Assembly (NCBI GenBank): GCA_951799425.1
Contig: OX637394.1
Location: 27,316,001 to 27,380,000 of the forward strand
DNA length: 64,000 nucleotides
Direction of reading: 5' to 3'
From: Ilex aquifolium
Lineage: Eukaryota > Streptophyta > Magnoliopsida > Aquifoliales > Aquifoliaceae
The number at the start of each line of letters is the position of its first letter. The stretch's first letter is position 1. A program made the position numbers and the translations under genes. Of this stretch, positions 11,733-22,507 are shown piece by piece. Under the pieces are notes generated by a model. That model made no database searches and was not told the origin of the DNA. It worked only from the letters and a program-made list of their open reading frames with translations.

Positions 11733-11984
11733 GTTGATCAAATGATGAATAATTTTGGGAATGGTACATAAATATAAATAGCTATAGATTAATTAGGAAA
11801 ATGAGTTAATAATAAATAGCAAATAAATAATTCATAAACCATTTTTTTGGAAAAAAAGAGTGAGTAGCAAGTAATGTAGAATGTTTAAAGTTGTAATTAA
11901 TCTTGTAACTGCAGGATTTTAAACTAAAGAAGGCAGAACGTCAGCAGCCTGTAGTGCAATGCAAAATCCAGTGTACCAACACCA

Positions 11985-12030
11985 TCCGAACGGTGGTGAT
12001 GGCGTCCGGACAGTGGTGCTTATATAAATA
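11985..12030 (+). promoter_or_regulatory. Internal promoter-like module before ORF3
   Basis: TCCGAAC at 11985 and TCCGGAC at 12005, 20 bp apart with a GGTGGTGATGG spacer, then TATATAAATA at 12021-12030. This is the same paired-box layout as the U3 of the element's own LTRs, placed about 210 bp upstream of the ORF3 start. Function inferred. Confidence 0.6.
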
Positions 12031-12242
12031 CCCACCAGCCTGCAAAACCGATTAGTTCCAGTTCCCTCGCAGGCCAAATACGAAAACAGCCACTGTTCCT
12101 CAAAGATTTCTTCTCAAATCTGCTACATTTAACTGTTTTTCTTCAAATTTTCTCCGATCATTCACCTACCCATATCAATTTCAAGGTTTCTACCGATTGA
12201 AATCAGTTGAAAGCAAGTATTTAGAGAGAAGTCAGTCAAAAG

Positions 12243-13364
12243 ATGGATACAAGGCAAAGAACGAGAGGTTCTTCGAGTCGAACAAGAAGGGATCAACCTC
12301 CGTAACCTGAAGCACCTCCACAACAACCACAGCCAGGAAATGTCTACAATGCTGAGGTATTTGAGAATGTTGAACAACAAGCCTGATACAATGCTTATTT
12401 TATGTCTAAAACTATCATTCCTGAAAGGCCAATAATTTATGAAGATTTTGAAAATATAGGAGTTAGACAAATTCTTGTTACACGTGGATGGCTATATTAT
12501 GTTAGGTTTGTTGCTCCTGCCTATAACTGTTTGGTCCGTGAATTCTATAGTAATGCAGAAATAATTAGGGAAAGACAACTTTGTGTGTTTGTTCGGGGTA
12601 GAGCTTTTCAAGTTACATCGGCTACTATAGCTGATATTTTTTATCCCATGCAAAGACCACCCAACTCGCAATATCCTTACACTCAATTGCCTGATTTAAT
12701 TGACGTAGGGATAGAATTGACAGACAATCCAGATTATGTATGGGGGAGGCCACACAAATTTATAAAGCAAGGGGATTTAACGAACAAGTACCGGATTTTG
12801 AATTTGATTACAGTGAATAGTTTGTTACCCCAGAAAAACCAAATTTATACTGAATAGACAAACTTCTTATATGCCTTTGGGATGGGACAAACAATTGATC
12901 TTTCAAACCTTATTATGGATCAAATGTTGATTACTGTGCAAAGAAAGAAACCCTCACTCCCATATGCTATGTTAGTTCTCAATTATGCAGGGACAAGGGA
13001 GTGATTACAAATCTCTCGTGGAAAATGGTGGAGCATTTTGCACCGTTAGACAAGACTTCTTTGAAGAAAATCCATGGAGTTCAACCTGAGGAACAACCCG
13101 AAGTACCACCAACACCATAAGAGGAGTCATTCCAAGTACCTGAAGAGTTTTTCCCACCAGCTTGCACCACAAAGAGATCAGCCGTATATACCAGTGGATG
13201 ATAGGATTGATAGACAAATTTTACTATGATTGGAGACTACTGTTACTCAGCTTGGGACCAACATCACTCAAATCAATTAACGCATGCCTGATTACGAGCA
13301 AAACCAAGCAGAAATGTTGAGGCTACTTAGAGAGCGTTTTGGTGGAGGCCCATCTACATCTTGA
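12243..13364 (+). pseudogene. Athila ORF3, putative plant transposon protein-like
   Basis: Accessory 3' ORF of the Athila element. The ATG at 12243 opens a basic, Arg/Ser-rich start, then Pro/Gln-rich text. TAA at 12303 and a TGA near 12384 break the N-terminus. The longest open piece (12402-12857) contains LVREFYSNA and VCVRG-like VFVRGRAFQVTSATIADIF. That pattern is seen in the plant-specific domain often named putative plant transposon protein (I recall this as Pfam PF20167). Reading continues past 12857, with frameshifts at about 13010-13260, to a C-terminus rich in Glu/Pro and Gln. Length, about 374 codons. Role in the element is unknown. It sits behind its own TATA-like module. Confidence 0.6.
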
Positions 13365-14065
13365 TCAGAGACACTGGAGATTCTATAGACCTTTGTTATC
13401 TCTTACTCATCTTTTATTTATGCACTTGAATTTACTTTATGTTTTGAACTTGTGTTAGTTTTTGAACTTGTTTTTGTTAGTAAACTTGTTTTTGTTAATT
13501 AATGTTGAACTCATGTTTTCAATTTAGGAGAATTATTTCATATAATTCATAGTTTAATAAGGTTATTATTCTCATGCTTTGCAATGATAGTCTTAATCTG
13601 ATCACGCGGGATTTTCATATTTTAGTTGTATATTATCTTAATATTTTTGCTTAAACTTATTCTATTAATCACAAATAGATTTCTTTATTTTAGAAAGTTT
13701 GTGAAATATTACACTCTTTGCATATATAGTGGAGATGTAAAACAAATTGTAGAATTTGAGTCAATCTTTATTGGAGAGATATTCTACATCTACTCAAATA
13801 AGAATCATCAATTCAACGGTAAATTTTCTTTGAATAATCTTATTAGTTTTGTTTTGATTAACACTCATTAGATTGTATTGTTAGCATTATCCTTAAAATT
13901 CTTTTACTTAGGAATTATGCAAGTGTATGATTTCTGGAAAATGATCTTAGGTCATTTTTGATTAATTTTGAGTCTTGACCATTTTTTTTACAAAATTATA
14001 TCCTTAGTTAGCCATGATTGAGCCTAAAAGAGTATAAATTATTTTCATGAAACTCGAAAAATACC
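13365..14065 (+). other. Athila 3' non-coding region, left part
   Basis: AT-rich, no credible coding region. The 81-residue frame at 13626-13871 is low-complexity and not recognisable. The solo LTR interrupts the region at 14066 (TSD copy 14061-14065). Confidence 0.5.
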
Positions 14066-14761
14066 TGTAACACCCCACATTTTATTTTATATATGCATAT
14101 AGATATATAGTAAATAATTGTTGTAAAAATGGGGATATGTGTAGTGATGTGTGTTTGAATTTGGTAGATTGGAAAAGTAGAGATTTAAAATATTAGTGGA
14201 AATAATAGTTGAAATTTAGTTTTAATAAGTGAAAATATGAAATTTTAGGTCCTAGAACTTGTATTAAATAGGTTTGGTGTAAAAATATGTGTTGGAGAGG
14301 TTTGGACTGGATTTGGTTGGCTTAGGAATGGATTGGAAATGGAAAAGGGATAAAACAGTGAACAGTGCACTGGCTGCAACTTCAAGCCCAATTTAGACCT
14401 TGATGCAGTCAATATCTTTCAAAACTCAAAACATGAAAGTTGTAGATATCTTTTTTAGCATTCCATACCATCTTGAATCATCTCAATCGGAGCTCGGATG
14501 AGAGAGTTATGCCCTGATACGAAGTGATGTCGAAACAGCCCATGAACAGTAAAAAAAAACGGGACTGTTGTGTTTAAAAACACAGATTTCAGCCCTTTAC
14601 TCTCATTTCTCTCATTCCACTCTCAACCCACTTCTCTTAGGACTCTAGAGGAAGATCAAGAAGGGAGAAAAGGGAAGAAGAAGATCACAAGAACTTGGGT
14701 TCTAAGTTTAAAGTCTTGATTTAAGGTAGGAGATTTTCTCTCAATCTCTCACATTGAGGCT

Positions 14762-14798
<37 letters not shown>

Positions 14799-16304
14799 TC
14801 TTCACTCTCCTTCTCATATATATAATATGAAATACATGATTCTTGTTCTAGTTGTAATAAATGCCATGTTTTGAACAATATGAAGGGTGGGTAACCACCA
14901 AAACTCTATTTTTTTTATCTTCAAAACCCTAGTTTTCAAGAAAAGGGGATTTTCTCCTAATTTCTTCTTTGTCTTTGATTTCAAAACTTTAGTGTTGAAT
15001 ATTGTATAACAAAATGATATAGATTACGATCTCTTGCATATTTTCTTGGATTATTCGATTATATGACAAATGTGAAAAATTGGGGATTTTTACTATACTT
15101 GGGAAATTGTTGTGAATGGTGAATATTCTTGGTTTCCTCATTGTATGGTTGTTGTGATGGACTTTGATTATCTTCAAGAGATGCCGTAGAGTGTTAGAGG
15201 TTAGTCTATCCCAGTGGGGGTGAGATGGTTGCCTAATGCTCGTAGTGGATCGTTGTTGTGACCGCGATCACTATTGTTCACATATATATCGAGGAAAAGA
15301 GTTAGTATACTAGACACATTGGGAGGATTTTGTCAATGCCGTAGGAGACGGTACACGCCCTTCCTAAAGAGATTTGTGATTGTTGGTTGGAATTGGTGGA
15401 CTAGGTATGATCGTTGGGTAGATTCACGGGAAGCAATCAACATACATGGTACGGGGATGAACCAAAAATACATGGAATCAGGAGTTGGGTCGTTCTTGCC
15501 GATGCATTGGTATGGGACAATGCATGGGGAGAAGTCCTTCTTAAATAGCTTAAATTGGAATTTTGTTTATCGATGCTAAACTCACTTTATTCTTTTAATG
15601 GATTATTGCTACTGTTTAAACTTGAGATCTCTTTTAAAATGTCACTTTTTTCATTCCAAATCTATATATATGTCAGTTGTGAAATGAGACCGACCGTTTT
15701 AAATGCTTTTCCAAACCTTGTTTGAGTTGAGAGGATTTTGCTACAGAGTTTCGTGCTCACCCCCTACAAATAACATTTTCAGATTTCATACTTGAGGAGG
15801 TGCTAGGAGCCGAGGAGCCCGCCCATTGGGAGACTCCGCTTGACGGGAGTGTGGATCCCGAGGTGGACGTTTAGAGCGACACTTTTATTTTGTTCTAGAC
15901 TAGATTATGCTTAGAATATCCTTTGAAGTCTAGTTCCTTTTTGTTATTTCTGCTGCGTTATATTATTACATTTTGGAGATGTAAATGCCAAGATTGAGCC
16001 TATTCTTTTGGGATGATAGTGTGGATATGATATATGGTGAATGAAAGTTTATTTTATGATGGATAAATGGACCCGGTGTGGTCAATAGTTATGCATATGT
16101 GGACCCGGTGTGGTCAATTGTAATATAATTTACAGGTTGTGTTTGGGTAGAGCTCCCCGTACAAAGGAGACTCTGCCCAAATTTTGTTAAAATATGAATG
16201 GTTGATGAATGAAACTTTCGTCGTGATGGATTTACTTAGTGCTCTCATGCGGTAAATGGTTTTTAGAATGTAATGCCACCCAAGGAGGTTTTTGGGGCGT
16301 TACA
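14066..16304 (+). mobile_element. Solo LTR, chromovirus family A
   Basis: 2239 bp, beginning TGTAACACCCCA and ending TTGGGGCGTTACA. The TSD ATACC is at 14061-14065 and 16305-16309. The first 280 bp align by eye with the U3 of the 50413-59098 LTRs, and the 3' half aligns with 1140-2434. It has no ACGTTCGAACGT or GTACCGGTAC palindromes. At that position it has CAGTGCACTG (14363-14372) and an antisense copy of a CATAACT block (about 14398-14520). A (TA)n run lies at 14766-14796. Formed by LTR-LTR recombination of a full element. Confidence 0.93.
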
Positions 16305-16309
16305 ATACC

Positions 16310-17338
16310 TGAGCCACATGAAAATATATATTAGACCTACCTTTTCTATCCAATTTTCTTGCACCCTCTTCTAAATTAGTTTGATACAGAAAAGTAAAAA
16401 GAGAAAGAAAGATAGAAAAGAGTAAAGAAAAGAAAAGGGTGATTACTGTTCAAAGAAAAGAAAAAAAATTGTGAAAAAAATTTAAAGAGAAAAAAGAAAG
16501 AAAGAAAGAAAAGATCCAAGATAGTGAAAAATGGAAAAAAAATAAAAAAGGATGAATATGCAAAGTCTTGGAAAGTTAGGAAGAGGTATGCCACAATACT
16601 AAGAAATGATAGCTTTTAAATTCCATTGACATCGTTTCTTAAACCCTAAACTGATGGCCACATTACAACCCTAAGAAAGTCCGTTTTGATTCCAGAAGTC
16701 ATGCATGTGTATTAATCCTATCAATTCGAAAAAGGAAAATGTTGATAATATATTTAATGTAGTGTTAGTATCATTTCATGAGATTGTGTCAAATTTCAGT
16801 TCAAATAACCGCTCTTTTGATATATTACATGTGATATTATTTGTTTTGTTAACAATATTCCAATCACATGTAATTACTGAGTGAATAGTCACTATAACAT
16901 ATGTGTATTTTTTGCTGAGTATATTCCAGTGGAGAATTGACATCAAGACTACCTTAAAAGATGGTAATATTTCATGAGTGATTTTTGAGATAAAGAAATC
17001 ATTGCACACACACATAAGTTTTTCTAAAAATATATGGATAATATTACTACTAACATACGTTACTCTTATAGTGATCAGAAAACGAAAGTATTCTAGCAAT
17101 GTAAAAGAAATATTGATTTAATTTTATCTGTGAAAAGTATGAATTATGAACTCCTAACTATTGAAGTTTGTAGGCAGCTTCACTGAAAACCTTCACGAGA
17201 CAAAACTCGTCCACTAGGGATTACCTAGGGGTTTAACAGCTTGTTGCATATGCTAAATGCAATCGTCAAAATCTACGAAAGTGATTTAATATAATTTAAT
17301 TTTGTTTTGTTTTTATTTACTAGGGACTAGTAAAATTT
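16310..17338 (+). other. Athila 3' non-coding region with purine tract
   Basis: Contains a strongly purine-rich stretch at 16386-16560 (repeated GAAAG/GAAAA), then text around GATGGCCACATTACAACCCT that is typical of Athila 3' ends. No coding sequence. The 72- and 107-residue minus-strand frames are by-products of this composition. Confidence 0.6.
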
Positions 17339-17351
17339 AAGTTGGGGAGTG
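17339..17351 (+). other. Polypurine tract of Athila element
   Basis: AAGTTGGGGAGTG directly abuts the 3' LTR start (TGATTAACC). It would prime plus-strand DNA synthesis. Confidence 0.75.
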
Positions 17352-18057
17352 TGATTAACCCTAATTAGTATGTAAATTAAAATAATTAAATAAGTAAATT
17401 TTGTAAGATAAAACAGTTAAAAACTGTAAATTAGTGTTTGTGCGTAAGTTAGGGTTTTATGTGTGTAATGTTTGAAATTTCAGGGTTTTTGTGCAGAATT
17501 GTCGAAAATCGTGAGGAGTAATCTGTTAAAGTCTGAATAAATAAGGGATGCAAGTGTAATATCAACAAAGAACCTACAAGAATACTGTGGAACTTACCAC
17601 CACAAACCAACAAACCAGCACCGTCCGGATGGTGGTGGCGGCGTCCAAACGGTTTCTCTAGGTAGTTCAAGCTTATCTTCCACCTCCAACTTCCTCCTTT
17701 GCCTATAAATAGGCCTTTTCATCTTCTTCAACCGAGAGCTTAGAGAGAAAGGGAGTTCAGGAGCTCTACAGAGATATTTAAGAATAAATAAGAATTCAAA
17801 GAGAGATTCAAAAATCCAAGGGGAGATCCTGTCCAACCTACTTTCCAGCCAGAATTCTATTACTTCTACATTTCTGTTATGCCTTTTTACTTGGAGATTT
17901 GAACTTCCGCCACCTTTGTGTCTTAACTGATATTAAGGGTGGTTGTATTTCAACTATTCCTTAAGAAAGGAGTGTCAGTGTCTGTATTTTATTTAGTATT
18001 GTAATGAAACTGTCTCGCACCTGTTGCTTGTTTATAACAATGGGGTGTGAGTAGTTT
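17352..18057 (+). repeat. 3' LTR of Athila element, first part
   Basis: Aligns with 3876-4581 of the 5' LTR. It includes the TCCGGAT/TCCAAAC pair at 17624 and 17644 (20 bp apart) and a TATA box at 17703-17711. Interrupted at 18057 by the family-C element; the rest is 24668-25653. The last five bases (AGTTT) are the duplicated target. Confidence 0.92.
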
Positions 18058-18604
18058 TGTAAAACCCGGGTAAATTTGAACTTGTATTAACTATGTTTGA
18101 TGCATAAATTCAATGGGTTTATAAGTAGTTACGGTACATGTCACATTGGCACAATGACACATGACAATGTCACAGTGATACACGACAATGTCACAGTGAT
18201 ACACGACAATGTCACACTAATATAAGTCAATGTCACACTGATACCAGCCAATGTCACACTACTACAAACCAATGTCACGCTACTACAAGTCAATGTTACA
18301 CTGCATACATTTACATAGGACCCCCAGTTTTAGGGGCGTCACAAGTATGGATAAATGGACCCGGTGTGGTCAATGTTGTATATTGGACCTTGGATGGGTC
18401 ATGTGATTGTATGAACGCACATGTTGTGTTTTGGGTAGAGCTCCCCGTACAAATGAGACTCTGTCCGAATTTTGTTAAATTATAGATCCTGGTACATGGG
18501 GTATAATGGTGTAATATCGAGTTACACGATATCCACGGGTGTTCCACGGGTTAATGAGTGATCAACGGGTTGACAAAGGACCCCCGAGTTTTTGGGGTGT
18601 TACA
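18058..18604 (+). repeat. 5' LTR of family-C chromovirus
   Basis: Short LTR (547 bp). It contains a 21-bp repeat array (18165-18311) downstream of a weak TTATAAGTA. Its end shares GGGTAGAGCTCCCCGTACAAA with the family-A solo LTR at about 16147. Confidence 0.9.
18165..18311 (+). repeat. 21-bp tandem repeat, seven units
   Basis: CAATGTCAC starts at 18165, 18186, 18207, 18228, 18249, 18270 and 18291 (there TGTTAC), always 21 bp apart. Several units hold the interrupted palindrome TCACAGTGA. The 3' LTR has six such starts (24241 to 24346). Confidence 0.88.
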
Positions 18605-18607
18605 GCT

Positions 18608-18619
18608 TGGTATCAGAGC
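18608..18619 (+). other. Primer-binding site, initiator tRNA-Met
   Basis: TGGTATCAGAGC, the standard 12-base complement of the plant initiator tRNA-Met 3' end, three bases after the LTR. Confidence 0.92.
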
Positions 18620-19334
18620 TTAGGTATACGATTTACCTAGGGCTTGAGGGGCATGGGTTTAGACCATTGCATTTATTGAGCATTACATGTTATGTGCGTT
18701 AATTGCTACATGTTATATGTTATTTGTTTTGTGAATTATATGCAAGGTGAAATGTATATGGAAAAGAGACACTAGGGTTAGAGAACATAACCTTGGGGGT
18801 CGAAAAAAAAGAATGAACGGGATGGTTCGGGATGTAGATGTCTACTAGTTGGTGGCACATGCTCTACTAGTGAGACAAGGAGAGAAATCTCAAAGTTTGA
18901 ACTTGATCCCTATCTTGGGATACTAAGTTAGTGCTCTATTGCTATTTGAAAAGCCATTGCATGTGAGTTCTTCCCTAGGTGCTAGGGTATATATCGATCA
19001 GATATGTCGTGGTTATGAGTTAGAGATCTCGGGGACTCTACTCACCATGGACCTTAGGGTCATGGACATGTCGGAGTTTGATGTCATCCTTGGGATGGAC
19101 TGGTTGGCAGCACATTGAGTCGTCATTGATTGTGATCGGAAGAGAGTAACTGCCTACACACTGGACGGTATTTGTTTCAACTTTCAAGGGGAAAAGCACG
19201 ATGTTTTGCCCTAAGTTGTGTATGACTCTCGATTACATGGGCAGTTGATGGGTTGGCTTGCGAGCCTTACTATGGAGGACGAGGCGAGACAGGAGTTGGG
19301 TCTACCTCCTGTGGTTTGTGAGTTTGAGGACGTT
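18620..19334 (+). pseudogene. Family-C leader fused to protease remnant, gag deleted
   Basis: Leader text after the PBS (18620 to about 18965) matches the leader of the chromovirus at 61381. Where gag should begin, the sequence passes directly into the middle of protease at about 18970. The DSG active site is gone. Remaining blocks are LEISGTLLTMDLRVMDMSEF, VILGMDWLAAH and CDRKRVTAY, with stops at about 19120 and 19213. WLASLTMEDEARQELGLPP and EFEDVF then lead to RT. A deletion of about 1.5 kb is inferred by comparison with the 50413-59098 element. Confidence 0.8.
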
Positions 19335-20146
19335 TTTCACATAGGGATGTCGACTTTACCATTGAGTTACATCCCGGTACATCACCCATTTCTATGACTC
19401 CACATCGGATGGCACCAGCGGAGTTGCAAGAACTCAAAGTCCAACTGCAAGAGTTATTGGATAGAGGCTTTATTAGACCGAGCACTTCACCTTGGGGCGC
19501 TCCGGTATTGTTTGCCAAGAAGAAGAATAAGACGCTTCGGCTATGCATAGACTACCGGTAGTTGAATAGGGTTATTATCAAGAATAGATACCCTTTGCCG
19601 AGGATTGATGATCTGTTTGATCAGTTAAGGGGAGTGCGGGCCTACTCCAAGATAAATCTTCACATTGGCTACCATCAGTTGAGGATTAGGGAGGCAGATA
19701 TCCCTAAGACGGCGTTCAGAACGCAGTATGGGCATTTTGAGTTCACCGTGATGCCCTTCGGATTGACGAATGCCCCGGCGGCATTCATAGATCTCATGCA
19801 TAGGGTGTTTCAGCCCTACCTAGATCAGTTCGTCGTGGTTTTTGTTGACGACATCTTGATCTACTCCAAGACCGAGGAGGAGCATGAGGATCACTTAAGG
19901 ATTGTTCTCCAAACATTGAGAGACCACCAGTTGTACGCCAAGTTCAGAAAGTGTGAATTTTGGCTTACGGAGGTAAATTTTTTGGGACACGTGGTATCGG
20001 CTTCGGGGGTGTGGGTTAACCTGGAGAAGGTTGAGGCAGTTATGAGTTGGGAAAAGCCGAAGTTAGTCTTCGAGGTACGCAGTTTCTTGGGATTGGCAGG
20101 GTACTATTGAAGGTTCATCGAGGACTTTTCCCGACTACTCGCACCT
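19335..20146 (+). pseudogene. pol: Family-C reverse transcriptase
   Basis: Ty3-type RT. Blocks: [41 protein letters not shown] (stop TAG at 19559) [33 protein letters not shown], and the catalytic [11 protein letters not shown] with both Asp residues. [16 protein letters not shown] and SFLGLAGYY follow, ending at a TGA at 20108. A frameshift near 19340-19370 separates the N-terminal part. RH continues in the same frame after the TGA. Confidence 0.9.
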
Positions 20147-20662
20147 ATGACCAGGTTGACCCGGAAAGAGGTCAAGTTCCAATGGGATGAATCGTGTGAG
20201 AAGGCATTCCAAGAGTTGATGAAGAGGCTTATTTCAACTATTATTTTGATAGTCCCGAAGAGGGGACAGATGTACACAGTGTACTGTGATGCTTCCAGAG
20301 ACAGACTTGGTTGTGTTTTGATGCAATCCGAGAAAGTGGTAGCTTATGGTTCTCGGCAGTTAAAGAACCATGAGCAGAACTACCCTACGTATGACATGGA
20401 GTTGGCGGCCATTGTCTTTGTCTTGAAGGCATGGCGCCACTATTTATATGGTGAGCAATTTGAGGTATTTTCTAACCACAAGAGTCTGAAGTATATCTTT
20501 ACACAGCAGAACCTCAATATGAGGCAACACCGGTGGATGGAGTATTTGGAGGACTACGACTTCACTTTGCATTACCATCCTGGTAAGCCAAATGTGGTGG
20601 CTGATGCACTCAACCAGAAGTCATGGGGAGTCTCGACTAGTGTGGCTTCTGGGGAATGGTGA
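20147..20662 (+). pseudogene. pol: Family-C RNase H, cut by insertion
   Basis: RNase H with [32 protein letters not shown] and [27 protein letters not shown] carries Asn where Asp is usual. [16 protein letters not shown] closes the domain. The frame stops at a TGA (20660-20662) that is itself the first three bases of the inserted family-Y LTR. The interrupted protein resumes after 22507. Confidence 0.88.
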
Positions 20663-22502
20663 TTGATGAAAAACGTTGTTGTTCCTAACCTCTTAATATC
20701 ATCCCTTTAATGTGTATATGGTGTATGTGTGAAGGGAGTGTCACTCTCCCTTGGGATGATGTGGGAGATAGGGCAACAAAATGGTGGTAATGAAAATGTA
20801 TGAAATGGATGTGTGAAATGAACAAAAGTGCTCCCCAAGCGCAAGGAGTCTTTTGCTTGTCATGTTTTACTTGGAAGATTATTCCAAGGTCGTCTCTTCA
20901 GGGAAGGAAAGTTCAAGTGTGTGAAGGTGATTTTGTCAAAAAGGAAAATGTAAAATCTTTTGTTTGAGTTTTGTGGTTGTGTTTGTGAATGGAAATGCAA
21001 GAAAACAATTGTTGGCTAATCCAAAGAGGTCATTCCAATGGGAATACCAAATCAACTCAAGCCTTCCTCCAATAGAGCCTAGAAGTACAATTGATTCGTG
21101 GGAAGCTCGGGACTAAAATGGAGGTGAGGATTCAAGCATACCCCGTGACAATGCCTACGGTGTATCAAGAACTCACAACCATGTTCTCACCCCAACCCAG
21201 TCAAACCGAGCCATCGTACTCTGAGAGGAGGAATGAAAATGAGTTGAAGTGGCACAACCAAGAGGAATTCTCCCTTGGATTAACCAACTTAAAAGCTAGT
21301 TACTCATGCATAAAAGAAAGACAAGCATAATGTAAATGAAAGACATTGTAGAGAAATGAAGATTTAAAGCATGAAACTTAACTTGAAGCAAGAAATGTAA
21401 AGCTACGAAGGAAAATATGCAATACCCCTTTTAAAAGATGAAATGAAGAAAACTTGAAGCAACAATGGTGAAATGAAGAACATGCAAGTAAACTTGGAAT
21501 AAACTTGAAACAACTAAGATTAAAGTGCAAGGAATGAAGATTACAAGAAGTTTAAAGCTTACAACAATTGAAATGGAAAGGAAAATGCAAAAACATAAAC
21601 TTACATTACACTATTTATCATCTTCTACATGGAACTAAAACTAAGCTTAGGTAGCCACACCCTTCAAAGCTTGTGAATGCTGAGTATATGGAGAGTGTCT
21701 TGCATTTTCGTGCATGGAGGGTCCCCTAGCATGAGTGTGCAGGTCTCCCATCAATGGGAGGTTGAATGATGGCTTGCACAGGCTAGGACAAGCCTAGCCT
21801 GCAACTCCCCAGGTAGCCCACTCCTCTCCCATCCTCCTTGAATGCCAAGCCTCAAAAGTCTTCCAATTGTGTAAGGAAGGCATGGAAATGTGTAAGGAAA
21901 TGTTGGGGGGCAAGTGGGAGAAGTGTAGGTGGGACCCCTAAGCAAGTGGAGATGATTTGCAGGCGTTTCTGGGCTGTTCTGGGCAGCGTACCGGTACGCC
22001 GTACTGGTACGGTTTGGCTACTGGAGTTCGGCGTACCGGTACGATTTTTCTGCTCCGGATCAGTCTTTGTATAATTGGCATAACTTTTGATATAACTGTC
22101 CGATTGAGCTAAAATTTTGAAACAATATAGAAGACATCCAGATATACAACTTTCATGTTTTGAACTTTTTCAGATTCGAAGCGTATCATGGTCAAAATGG
22201 AGGAATACCGAGGCTCTATTTTCAGATGGTGTGGCTGCTGGTGCTTTTGTTCCCAAACACCAATACCTCCTTGATTTCTTCACTTTTAAGCCTCCAAATC
22301 TTCATGTAATGTGTCCATGCCCTCACCACACATCCATCATAGTTGCAAGGTCCTAAAATCAATCATTTAAGCTATAAAAACTTGCAACATTGAAAATTCA
22401 ACATTATTCATAAAATTGGCTAACACTAAGTACTTATATGCAAAAGTTGAGTTAAAATGAATGTAATGAGGCCTTCAAATATAAAATATTTTGTGCTCAT
22501 CA
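20660..22502 (-). mobile_element. Solo LTR, family Y
   Basis: 1843 bp with TSD AATGG at 20655-20659 and 22503-22507. On the minus strand it begins TGATGAGCACAAAA and ends near CATCAATCA. It aligns by eye with 42961-44702: both contain CCATATA(T/C)TCAGCATT, GTAGGCATTGTCACGG and the leaf text around GGTAGCCACAC. No interior, so a solo LTR, or a small non-autonomous element. Superfamily not certain; the TGATTAGCA-like start resembles family X. Confidence 0.85.
21988..22042. promoter_or_regulatory. Palindrome cassette, GTACCGGTAC class
   Basis: GTACCGGTAC at 21988 and 22033, and GTACTGGTAC at 22001 (13 bp after the first). The spacer CTACTGGAGTTCGG matches the spacer CTTCTGGAGTCGA at about 43280, but in the opposite orientation relative to the LTR. 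A CATAACTTTT block follows at 22079. Confidence 0.7.
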
Positions 22503-22507
22503 AATGG

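Noticed and set aside
14766..14796. (TA)n run as a replication origin or matrix-attachment signal
   Set aside because: An ordinary microsatellite inside an LTR, with nothing else to support such a role.
16376..16594. Phe/Ser/Leu-rich minus-strand frame
   Set aside because: By-product of the purine-rich tract at 16386-16560.
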